NCBI GenBank assembly: GCA_030622265.1
Contig: JAUXGG010000036.1
Span: 1-9,754 of the forward strand
Reading direction: 5' to 3'
From: Candidatus Eiseniibacteriota bacterium
Lineage (GTDB): Bacteria; Arandabacterota; Arandabacteria; Arandabacterales; Arandabacteraceae
Length of the DNA stretch: 9,754 nucleotides
Shown here: in pieces, positions 1-5,914 of the stretch
Numbering within the stretch: position 1 is the stretch's first letter
Layout of the letters: every line of letters starts with the position of its first letter
Program-made: the position numbers and the translations under genes
The notes under the pieces: generated by a model
What the model saw: only the letters and a program-made list of their open reading frames with translations
The model's database searches: none
Told to the model about the DNA's origin: nothing

Positions 1-1
1 C

Positions 2-718
2 GATCTCATGACGCTCACCAACGGGAGCATTCTTGAGATTGCCGCGACACCGACCTTCTTAAAGAACCTCATCCCGGGATACGCGTATCACCCGCCCGGA
101 CCCCTGGATGATGACCAGGTGGGGCGTTTCTACGTTCCGTTTCCCGCCGTGCTGGGCCTGGATGCGAAGATCAAGTACCACTGGGATTTCACCCGGGGAA
201 GGCTGGCCGGGCCCGTGATTCATGAAGCCTATCCGGGACATCATCTCCAGATCACCACCGCGAACCGCAGCCTGTCCTATATCCGGCGGCTTCAGGCAAA
301 CACCTTCATGATAGAAGGCTGGGCGCTCTATTGTGAGGAGCTGATGGCCGAGGAGGGTTACGGCGGTCCCGCACAGATGAGACGCGTCCTGGAGGGGGTG
401 ATCTTCCGCGCCGCACGGGTGATAGTGGATGTGAAGCTGCAGATCGGCGAGTATTCGCTTGCTGAAGCTATCGACTTCATGATAGACGAAACTGGAGCGC
501 CTCGGGATTTCATCGAGAAAGAGGTGCTAAGATATGCAGTGGAACCTGCACAGCCGATGAGTTATATTATCGGTAAGAGGGAAATCATGAGACTGAGGGA
601 TGACGCGAGGGGTGAGATGGGAGATGCTTTCACCTTGAAGGCGTTTCATGATAACCTGCTTTCTTGTGGTTCGATACCGTTGTATCTTCTCAGGGTATGT
701 GTGATTTCGAAGTCCTGA
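2..718 (+). CDS. DUF885 family zinc-metallopeptidase-like protein, C-terminal part (5' end outside window)
   Basis: The frame is open from the first complete codon, so the N-terminal part lies outside the window. Numbering from the ATG at base 8, residues 72-79 read HEAYPGHH, the hallmark of DUF885 proteins. Residues 103-105 (EGW), followed by ALYCEE, are the usual second conserved block. In zinc peptidases of this fold such histidines and a downstream glutamate bind the metal, so a metal-dependent hydrolase or carboxypeptidase-like role is likely; the substrate cannot be told. The C-terminal FHDNLL and IPLYLLR segment is also family-typical, but the last residues (VCVISKS) do not look like the usual end and the tail seems a little short. 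The final 190 bases are distinctly less GC-rich than the rest. No signal peptide can be judged because the N-terminus is missing. A hairpin follows the stop, so it is probably transcribed separately from the next gene. Family assignment is firm, function is inferred. Confidence 0.85.
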   Translation, partial: DLMTLTNGSILEIAATPTFLKNLIPGYAYHPPGPLDDDQVGRFYVPFPAVLGLDAKIKYHWDFTRGRLAGPVIHEAYPGHHLQITTANRSLSYIRRLQANTFMIEGWALYCEELMAEEGYGGPAQMRRVLEGVIFRAARVIVDVKLQIGEYSLAEAIDFMIDETGAPRDFIEKEVLRYAVEPAQPMSYIIGKREIMRLRDDARGEMGDAFTLKAFHDNLLSCGSIPLYLLRVCVISKS

Positions 719-728
719 ACGGGAAAAG

Positions 729-756
729 GGTCACGCACCGGATCTCGTGCGTGATC
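729..756. other. Inverted repeat / hairpin in the gap after the DUF885 gene
   Basis: TCACGCAC (731-738) and GTGCGTGA (747-754) are exact reverse complements around an 8-base spacer. The stem extends to 10 pairs (729-738 with 747-756) if one G-U pair is allowed. It starts about 10 bases after the DUF885 stop and ends about 20 bases before the next gene. No T-run follows on the + strand, so it is not a classical intrinsic terminator. It could be a Rho-type or processing hairpin, or a DNA palindrome for a regulator of the outer-membrane protein gene. Confidence 0.6.
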
Positions 757-763
757 GGGGAAA

Positions 764-769
764 AGGGGG
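764..769 (+). promoter_or_regulatory. Ribosome binding site deciding the PorV-like start
   Basis: AGGGGG lies 7 bases upstream of the GTG at 777. An in-frame GTG at 747 lies inside the hairpin arm and has no comparable site. The ATG at 789 has a purine run only one base away. GTG 777 is therefore the best-supported start, and it places a normal signal peptide at the N-terminus. Confidence 0.6.
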
Positions 770-776
770 CAGCATA

Positions 777-1862
777 GTGGCAAGAGGCATGAAGTCAGTA
801 TGGCTTACGGTTTGTGTTTGCCTGGTGCTGGTATCCGGCGCCCAGGCTACCAAGCTTGCCGGCGAGTTCCTGGCAACTGGCTTTGGCGCGAAGGCACTAG
901 GGATGGGTGGAGCGTTTGTCTCGGTGGCCGATGACGCGAGCGCGGTCTACTGGAACCCGGCGGGCCTTACCATGATCGAGCAGCAGGAGCTGTTGTTTAT
1001 GCACTCACAGCGTTTCGGCGGCATGGTGGACTACACCACCATCAGCTTCGCGAGCAGGCTCTCTGATGAGCCCGGCAAGGAAAGCACGGGGGGCCTGAGC
1101 ATCGTGTGGCTAAGAGTGAGCGACATAGCTCTCACCTCTCATCTGGATACTCCGGGAGTGGACTTCATCGATGAGCCCGATCCTGTTACCGGAGTGCCCA
1201 ACGGCCGGTGGGACCCGGGCGAGAGAAGGCTCTGGGATCCTGACAGGGTCAGGTGGGAAAGCGACAATGAGATCGCAGGCTACCTCTCCTATGCCAGGAA
1301 CTTTGGCCCCCGCTTTTCCCTGGGACTCAATGCCAAGATCATCTGGAAGAACATAGCCGACATCTCGGCCCTCGGGTTCGGACTGGACGCGGCCTTGCTC
1401 TATAACCTGATGGAAAACTGGAGGCTAGGGATGAACCTCCAGGATTTCACCACCACGCCGCTTTACTGGGATGGGTGGTATTACCTGGACGAGTCGCCGG
1501 ATGATAAATACAAAGTAAGCACCAAGGAGACGATTTACCCGACGCTCAAGGTCGGTACTTCCTATACGCTGCCGGTCGCCGCCATATCGGGGAAGGTGAT
1601 CTTCGCATTCGACACCGACTTGAAATTCGAGGGTCTACAGGACTACGAGGCCGACTTTAGCTTCTCCAGTGTGAGCGGTGTTATCAGGCTTGGGCTTCTG
1701 TACGAGTACAAGGAGATGCTGCGCCTGGCACTCGGCATGGACCGCCAGGAGCCGACCGCGGGCATTGGACTCAGCGCCGGACAGTTTGACCTGGACTATG
1801 CCTTCTGGAGAGACGAGGCCCTTGATAATACGCACAGGATCTCGGCCGGTATGCGCTTTTAG
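777..1862 (+). CDS. PorV/PorQ (UPF0164)-like outer-membrane beta-barrel protein
   Basis: This is a 361-residue protein starting at GTG 777. Residues 5-24 form a signal peptide (basic start, hydrophobic core WLTVCVCLVLVS) ending in AQA, with likely cleavage after residue 24. The mature N-terminus holds the PorV/UPF0164 pattern: GFGAKALGMGGAFVSVADD (36-53), then YWNPAGL (58-64). Alternating hydrophobic strands follow, and the chain ends in ISAGMRF, with the terminal phenylalanine expected of a BAM-inserted barrel. Residues 129-160 form a hydrophilic, Asp/Gly/Asn-rich insert (DEPDPVTGV, NGRWDPGE, WDPDR) that resembles a calcium-binding surface loop. PorV proteins act in the outer membrane, in some lineages as a shuttle for the type IX secretion system. 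No T9SS partner is present here, so a general FadL-like porin or lipid-transport role is equally possible. It is followed after 42 bases by the aldehyde dehydrogenase gene, with no clear terminator between them. Confidence 0.8.
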   Translation: MARGMKSVWLTVCVCLVLVSGAQATKLAGEFLATGFGAKALGMGGAFVSVADDASAVYWNPAGLTMIEQQELLFMHSQRFGGMVDYTTISFASRLSDEPGKESTGGLSIVWLRVSDIALTSHLDTPGVDFIDEPDPVTGVPNGRWDPGERRLWDPDRVRWESDNEIAGYLSYARNFGPRFSLGLNAKIIWKNIADISALGFGLDAALLYNLMENWRLGMNLQDFTTTPLYWDGWYYLDESPDDKYKVSTKETIYPTLKVGTSYTLPVAAISGKVIFAFDTDLKFEGLQDYEADFSFSSVSGVIRLGLLYEYKEMLRLALGMDRQEPTAGIGLSAGQFDLDYAFWRDEALDNTHRISAGMRF

Positions 1863-1904
1863 CGCCGCTCTCCCGCCATCTTAGCCGGAAGGGTCTCGAA
1901 GAGG

Positions 1905-3332
1905 ATGTATAAACTCATCGTCGGTGGCAAGGAACAGGAAAGCGCCTCTTCCTTCGAGGTCCTGAACCCGTTTGATTCCTCGGTAATCGACCGCGTGGCA
2001 TCGGCCGAGCCTCACCATGTCGAAGAGGCGCTCGCGGCCGCCGAAGCCGCAAGACCCGTGGTACGGGCCCTTCCCCGGAGCGAACGCGCGAGGATCTTAA
2101 GAACGGTCTCTCGGGGGCTGCTCGATGCCAGGGAAGAGCTGAGCCGCCTTCTCGCCGCAGAGGTGGGAAAGACGCTGAAGGAAGCCCGGGGAGAGATAGC
2201 GCGGACCGCTAATACTTTTGCCTTTGCAGGGGATGAGGCGAAGCGGCTTGCCGGTGAGATCGTGCCCTTTGACGCGGTCTCAGGCGGACATTCGAGACAG
2301 GGCTACAGTCTCAAGGTTCCGCTGGGTACGATCCTGGCGATAACGCCGTACAACTTCCCGCTCAACCTTGCCGCACACAAGATTGCGCCTGCGATGGCCG
2401 CGGGTAACCCCTTCATCTTGAAGCCCGCGAGCGTCACTCCGCTCTGCGATGTCCTGCTGGGCAAGATTATTCTCGAGGCCGGCTTCCCCCCTGAGGGGGT
2501 TAGCGTGCTTCCCGGACCCGGAGGTTCGGTAGGTCTTAAGCTGGTGCGCGACGAGAGACCCCGGATGGTGACCTTCACGGGCAGCGTCGAAGTGGGCAAG
2601 CAGATCGCGCGCGAAGCGGGGTATAAGAAGATCGGCATGGAACTGGGATCGAACTCCGGGATCATCATTACCGGGTCGGCAGACTTAGACTTCGCCTGCA
2701 GGCGAATCGCTCTTGGAGCTTATGCGCTGGCCGGCCAGGTCTGCATCTCGGTCCAAAGGGTAGTGGCCCACCGGGACGTATTCGATGAAGTGGTCGAACG
2801 CGTCACGGCGCTTACCGAGGAGGTAAAGGCCGGCGACCAGCTCGATCCTTCCACCGGCATGGGTCCCATGATAACCGAGAAGGAGGCGGAGAGGGTCGAG
2901 GCCTGGATCGCCGAGGCAAGCCAGGCGGGCGCCGAGGTCAGGGCGGGAGGAGCAAGGAAGGGCACGCTCTTTGAGCCCACCGTGCTCACCGGTGTACCGC
3001 AGGATGCGAAGCTCTGGCAGGAGGAAGCCTTCGGCCCTGTGGTCAGTATCAACCCGTATGATACCCTCGGGGAAGCCCTGGATTCGGTAAACGAGACGCG
3101 CTACGGTCTCCAGGCAGGCATCTTTACCGACTCGCTTGAGGAGGCCTTTCGGGCCATCGAAACGCTTGACGTAGGCGGCGTGATAGTAAATGATTTCCCC
3201 ACGTATCGGGTCGACCAGATGCCCTACGGTGGAGTCAAGGACAGCGGCATCGGAAGGGAAGGACTCAAGTACGCGATCGAGGAGATGACCGAAGAGAAAC
3301 TCATATGCTTTAATTTCTGGAGATCTGATTAG
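1905..3332 (+). CDS. NAD(P)-dependent aldehyde dehydrogenase, lactaldehyde/GAPN-like group
   Basis: This is a full-length 475-residue ALDH, which oxidises an aldehyde to its acid (or acyl) form with NAD(P). All the expected landmarks are visible. TPYNFPLN contains oxyanion Asn150. LKPAS contains Lys173, which contacts the coenzyme. FTGS is at 224-227. MELGSN contains the general-base Glu246. GQVCISVQR contains the catalytic Cys280. EEAFGPV contains Glu374 and Phe376. The GQVCISVQR and ELGSN variants are typical of the lactaldehyde dehydrogenase / non-phosphorylating GAPDH-like branch rather than betaine-aldehyde dehydrogenases, but the substrate cannot be fixed from this. The start at ATG 1905 gives the family-typical N-terminus MYKLIVGGKE. 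A GGAAGGG at 1887-1893 is the likely ribosome site, though its spacing is long. The stop is 10 bases before the corrinoid-protein gene, so the two are very probably co-transcribed and the aldehyde may belong to the same C1 or methyl pathway (inference). Confidence 0.93.
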   Translation: MYKLIVGGKEQESASSFEVLNPFDSSVIDRVASAEPHHVEEALAAAEAARPVVRALPRSERARILRTVSRGLLDAREELSRLLAAEVGKTLKEARGEIARTANTFAFAGDEAKRLAGEIVPFDAVSGGHSRQGYSLKVPLGTILAITPYNFPLNLAAHKIAPAMAAGNPFILKPASVTPLCDVLLGKIILEAGFPPEGVSVLPGPGGSVGLKLVRDERPRMVTFTGSVEVGKQIAREAGYKKIGMELGSNSGIIITGSADLDFACRRIALGAYALAGQVCISVQRVVAHRDVFDEVVERVTALTEEVKAGDQLDPSTGMGPMITEKEAERVEAWIAEASQAGAEVRAGGARKGTLFEPTVLTGVPQDAKLWQEEAFGPVVSINPYDTLGEALDSVNETRYGLQAGIFTDSLEEAFRAIETLDVGGVIVNDFPTYRVDQMPYGGVKDSGIGREGLKYAIEEMTEEKLICFNFWRSD

Positions 3333-3337
3333 GGAGG
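3331..3337 (+). promoter_or_regulatory. Strong ribosome binding site of the corrinoid protein gene
   Basis: AGGGAGG sits 5 bases before ATG 3343 and overlaps the last two bases of the aldehyde dehydrogenase stop codon. It is the best Shine-Dalgarno match in the window. It suggests that the corrinoid protein is made at a high level from the shared message. Confidence 0.8.
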
Positions 3338-3342
3338 ATTTA

Positions 3343-3978
3343 ATGGAGATCATCGCACAGCTTAAGGACACCGTGATCGCCGGCAAACTGGGCGAGGCAA
3401 AGGGACTGGCGGAGAAGGCGCTCGCGGAAGGCGCCGAGCCGGGCGACATCCTGGAGCAGGCCCTGATTGCCGGGATGGATCATATAGGAGAGCTCTTCAA
3501 GAAGAATGAGGTCTATGTCCCCGAGGTGCTGCTTGCGGCCAAGAGCATGCAGCAAGCCATGCAGGTCTTGAAACCCCGGCTCGTCAAGAGCGGGATCGAG
3601 CCCAGGGGCAAGGCAGTGGTCGGGACTGTGCGCGGTGATCTTCACGACATCGGCAAGAACCTGGTGGCAATGATGCTGGAGGGTGCGGGTTTTGAAATCA
3701 TAGACCTGGGTAATGACGTGCCCGCGGAGCGTTTCGTCGAGGCCGCTGCCGAGCACGAAGCCCATATGATCGGCATGTCTGCACTTCTGACCACGACCAT
3801 GCATGTGATGAAAGAAACCGTCGAGCTCGTGAAGGAAAAGGGCCTGGCGGGGAAGGTCAAGACCATGGTGGGCGGGGCCCCGGTAACGAGGGGTTTCGCA
3901 GAGGAGATCGGCGCGGACGGCTATGGAGACGATGCCGCCACGGCCGTCGATCTGGCAAAACAATTCGTCGGGGGTTAG
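3343..3978 (+). CDS. Stand-alone cobalamin-binding corrinoid protein (methyltransferase shuttle subunit)
   Basis: The 211 residues are the usual size of MtbC/MtmC/MtaC-type corrinoid proteins. Residues 1 to about 85 are the helical cap domain (the MetH B12-binding cap). About 88-211 form the Rossmann-like B12 domain. The cobalamin signature is complete: D99-L-H101-D-I-G104, where His101 is the lower cobalt ligand, S146-A-L148, and GG at 177-178. Such proteins carry a methyl group on Co(III) between a substrate-specific methyltransferase and an acceptor enzyme. The next gene, starting 3 bases later, encodes the homocysteine-binding half of a methionine-synthase-like enzyme, so methyl transfer to homocysteine is the most economical reading. 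No donor-side methyltransferase (MttB, MtaB-methanol or pterin-binding type) and no RamA-type reactivase occurs in the window. Family is certain; the methyl donor is unknown. Confidence 0.94.
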   Translation: MEIIAQLKDTVIAGKLGEAKGLAEKALAEGAEPGDILEQALIAGMDHIGELFKKNEVYVPEVLLAAKSMQQAMQVLKPRLVKSGIEPRGKAVVGTVRGDLHDIGKNLVAMMLEGAGFEIIDLGNDVPAERFVEAAAEHEAHMIGMSALLTTTMHVMKETVELVKEKGLAGKVKTMVGGAPVTRGFAEEIGADGYGDDAATAVDLAKQFVGG

Positions 3979-3981
3979 ACC

Positions 3982-4875
3982 GTGGATTTCCTGGAACCCG
4001 TTGAGCTGAGACCCGTTCTCGGAGACGGGGCCATGGGTACCATGCTCCAGATGCACGGCCTCACCTCCGGTGAATGCCCGGAAACGTGGAACCTGGATAA
4101 GCCGGAGGCCGTGGCAGCCACCCACAAGGCCTATGCCGGTGCCGGTTGTGATTTCGTGACAACCAACACCTTCGGGGCCAACCCCATCAAGCTTTCAAGG
4201 CACGGGCTGGATTCACGGATCGAGGAGATAATAGCCCGCGGTGTCGAGCTGGCGCGCGGCGCCGCCCAAGGATGCTTGGTGGCGGGCTCCGTGGGACCGA
4301 CCGGAGGCCTGCTTGAGCCCTATGGCGAGCTTCCCCCCTCTGAGGTAGAGGCAGCTTTTGAGACCACGGCCAGGCTCCTGGAGAAGGCCGGGGTCGATTT
4401 CTTTATCGTTGAGACCATGATCGATCTTAATGAAGCTCTCCTGGCCGCGCGGGCCGTAAGGAAGGCTACCGATAAACCACTTGTCGCCACCATGGCTTTC
4501 ACCAAAGGAGCCAGGGGCATTCGGACCGTGATGGGAGCCTCTCCCCAAGAGGCCGCGGCCGGGCTTGAAGAGGCTGGAGCCAATGTCATAGGCACCAACT
4601 GCTGCAGCGGCATGGAGGAAGCTGCCGAGATCATGAAGGAGATCGTGGCGGCTACCGGACTCCCAACGATCGCCCAGCCCAACGCGGGCCTTCCCATACC
4701 GGAGGGAGACAAGGTCATCTATCCCGAGTCGCCAGAGGCGATGGCGGATGGTCTACCGAAGCTGCTCGACATCGGAGTCCGTATCGTGGGCGGCTGCTGC
4801 GGGACCACTCCCGAACACCTGGCCAGGATGGGGTCCCTTCTCGGAAAGGCCAAGCATCCGCCCGGGGTTAATTGA
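3982..4875 (+). CDS. Homocysteine S-methyltransferase, MetH N-terminal-domain-like, stand-alone
   Basis: This 297-residue single-domain TIM-barrel protein contains LGDGAMGT (13-20), TNTFGAN (61-67), GSVGPTG (102-108) and the three zinc-binding cysteines, C207 in GTNCC and C272/C273 in GGCCGTTPEH. These bind and activate homocysteine thiolate for attack on a methyl donor. It matches the first module of MetH (or an Mmu/BHMT-type enzyme). The pterin, cobalamin and AdoMet-activation modules are missing; the cobalamin module is the separate gene just upstream. The start is GTG 3982, preceded by a GGGGG at 3970-3974. The next in-frame ATG (4033) falls inside the GAMG motif and would destroy it. The stop codon is embedded in the -35 box of the next transcription unit. 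Likely product: methionine, with the methyl group taken from the adjacent corrinoid protein (inference). An alternative is an acceptor other than homocysteine. Confidence 0.9.
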   Translation: MDFLEPVELRPVLGDGAMGTMLQMHGLTSGECPETWNLDKPEAVAATHKAYAGAGCDFVTTNTFGANPIKLSRHGLDSRIEEIIARGVELARGAAQGCLVAGSVGPTGGLLEPYGELPPSEVEAAFETTARLLEKAGVDFFIVETMIDLNEALLAARAVRKATDKPLVATMAFTKGARGIRTVMGASPQEAAAGLEEAGANVIGTNCCSGMEEAAEIMKEIVAATGLPTIAQPNAGLPIPEGDKVIYPESPEAMADGLPKLLDIGVRIVGGCCGTTPEHLARMGSLLGKAKHPPGVN

Positions 4876-4900
4876 CACCCCTACCGCACCCGATTAGAAT
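4872..4900 (+). promoter_or_regulatory. Sigma70-type promoter for the activase-mtaB-miaB-lapAB operon
   Basis: TTGACA (4872-4877, a 6/6 match to the -35 consensus) is followed, after exactly 17 bases, by TAGAAT (4895-4900, 5/6 match to the -10). Transcription would begin near 4906-4908, leaving a leader of about 55-58 bases before ATG 4964. The -35 box overlaps the TGA stop of the methyltransferase gene. The local drop in GC supports it. This is a pattern match only, with no experimental support. Confidence 0.7.
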
Positions 4901-4909
4901 CTATTAGAA
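4893..4909 (+). repeat. Two direct ATTAGAA repeats with a 10-base period over the -10 region
   Basis: ATTAGAA occurs at 4893-4899 and again at 4903-4909, so the copies are offset by 10 bases, about one helical turn. They cover the -10 box and the probable start point of the promoter at 4872-4900. They could be half-sites for a regulator binding one DNA face. With only two short copies, chance is also possible. Confidence 0.35.
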
Positions 4910-4949
4910 GCCGGTTACAGCAGAATCCACCGGCAGATGGCCTTGTACC

Positions 4950-4955
4950 AGGTGA
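4950..4955 (+). promoter_or_regulatory. Ribosome binding site deciding the activase start
   Basis: AGGTGA lies 8 bases before ATG 4964. The earlier in-frame ATG at 4937 lacks a comparable site, and it would add nine residues before the conserved N-terminal strand MKALLGIDVG. ATG 4964 is therefore preferred. Confidence 0.65.
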
Positions 4956-4963
4956 GTAATATC

Positions 4964-5914
4964 ATGAAAGCTCTGTTGGGCATCGATGTCGGGGCGGTAA
5001 GCACGAACCTCGTACTGCTCGGTACGGATCTCGAGGTAATCGAACGCTTCTATATCCGCACCGAGGGAGCCCCCATATCCTCGATCCAGAAAATCATGGC
5101 GCTCGCCGCTCGGCGCGCCTCCGGTCTCAAGATAGTCGCCGCAGGATCGACCGGGAGTGGACGCCATCTCGCGGCTGCCATGGTGGGTTCCGACATTGTG
5201 AAGAACGAGATCGCCGCCCATGCTACCGGTTCCTTGAGAATGTTTCCCGAGACGCGCACCATAATCGAGATCGGCGGCCAGGACTCCAAGGTGATTGTCC
5301 TGAGAGAAGGGGGCGTGGTGGATTTCGCCATGAACACACTGTGTGCCGCCGGGACCGGCAGCTTCCTGGACTACCAGGCAAGCCGCATGGGAATCTCCAT
5401 CGAGCAGTTTGCCGACCTTGCCGTCAGAGCCCAGCGGAGTGCACGCATCTCGGGCAGATGCGCCGTATTCGCGGACACCGACATAGTCTTAAAACAGCAG
5501 CAGGGCGAGGACCGGGGGGCGATCGCGAGGGGACTCTGCGAGTGCCTTGCCAAGAACTTCCTCTCCTGCGTGGCCGGGGGAAAGCAGATAGAACCGCCGG
5601 TGATATTCCAGGGCGGCGTCGCATCCAACACCGCGGTGAAGGAGGCCTTCGAGCGGGAGCTCGGCCTGGAGGTCAGGGTACCCGAGTATCACCAGGTGAT
5701 GGGCGCCATAGGCGTGGCCATCCTCGCCTGGCGCCATGCCCGGGAAGGCAAGCCCACCGCCTTCGGAGGCTTCGACATCAGGCAGGGAAACCTCACCACC
5801 CGGAGCTTCTCCTGTGAGGAGTGCTCCAACTCCTGCGAGGTCCTTGAGATCCTCGACGGTGAAACCCTGGTGACAAGGTGGGGGAGCAGGTGCGGGAGGT
5901 GGAACCTTAAGTGA
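4964..5914 (+). CDS. HgdC/BcrA-BadF-type ATPase activator (2-hydroxyacyl-CoA dehydratase activase family)
   Basis: The 316-residue protein has the acetate/sugar-kinase/Hsp70 (ASKHA) ATPase fold: GIDVGAVSTN (6-15), GSTGSGR (61-67), IEIGGQDSK (101-109) and QGGVASN (216-222). NTLCAAGTGSF supplies Cys127 and SGRCAVFAD supplies Cys166. From memory, these are the same positions that bind the bridging [4Fe-4S] cluster in the homodimeric activator HgdC. Such proteins use ATP to push one electron at very low potential into a partner (dehydratase, benzoyl-CoA reductase or double-cubane protein). After the ASKHA core comes a cysteine-rich tail with C284, C287, C291 and C310, then the stop. In long activase fusions a similar segment precedes a dehydratase-like domain. 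No partner gene lies in the window. It overlaps mtaB by 4 bases (GTGA). The client is unknown; the nearby corrinoid protein is one candidate (inference). Confidence 0.9.
   Translation: MKALLGIDVGAVSTNLVLLGTDLEVIERFYIRTEGAPISSIQKIMALAARRASGLKIVAAGSTGSGRHLAAAMVGSDIVKNEIAAHATGSLRMFPETRTIIEIGGQDSKVIVLREGGVVDFAMNTLCAAGTGSFLDYQASRMGISIEQFADLAVRAQRSARISGRCAVFADTDIVLKQQQGEDRGAIARGLCECLAKNFLSCVAGGKQIEPPVIFQGGVASNTAVKEAFERELGLEVRVPEYHQVMGAIGVAILAWRHAREGKPTAFGGFDIRQGNLTTRSFSCEECSNSCEVLEILDGETLVTRWGSRCGRWNLK

Noticed and set aside
540..568. TATATT as a possible -10 box inside the DUF885 gene
   Set aside because: The hexamer 17 bases upstream (TGGAAC) matches only 3 of 6 -35 positions. It lies within coding sequence in a locally AT-richer patch.
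1822..1855. TTGATA as a possible -35 box for the aldehyde dehydrogenase
   Set aside because: No acceptable -10 hexamer lies at 16-18 bases; the nearest (TATGCG) is 22 bases away and poor.
1853..1865. Small hairpin GCGCT-TTT-AGCGC across the PorV-like stop codon
   Set aside because: It has only 5 pairs, a 3-base loop and no T-run after it. It is too weak to call a terminator.
2685..3449. Long open frame on the - strand (254 codons) opposite the aldehyde dehydrogenase
   Set aside because: It lies antisense to a full-length ALDH with all catalytic motifs, shows no recognisable domain, and runs across the ALDH-corrinoid gene border. It is explained by GC-rich codon bias.
3340..4125. Long open frame on the - strand (261 codons) opposite the corrinoid and methyltransferase genes
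   Set aside because: The translation is His/Leu/Gly-rich with no family motif, and it spans two well-supported + strand genes. It is a shadow frame.
4213..4718. Two overlapping - strand open frames opposite the homocysteine methyltransferase
   Set aside because: Both are antisense to conserved zinc-site and barrel motifs and have no recognisable sequence or ribosome site.
4864..4881. GGGGT...ACCCC inverted repeat at the end of the methyltransferase gene as a terminator
   Set aside because: The stem is only 5 bp and is not followed by T residues. It overlaps the much stronger -35 box, so the promoter reading is preferred.
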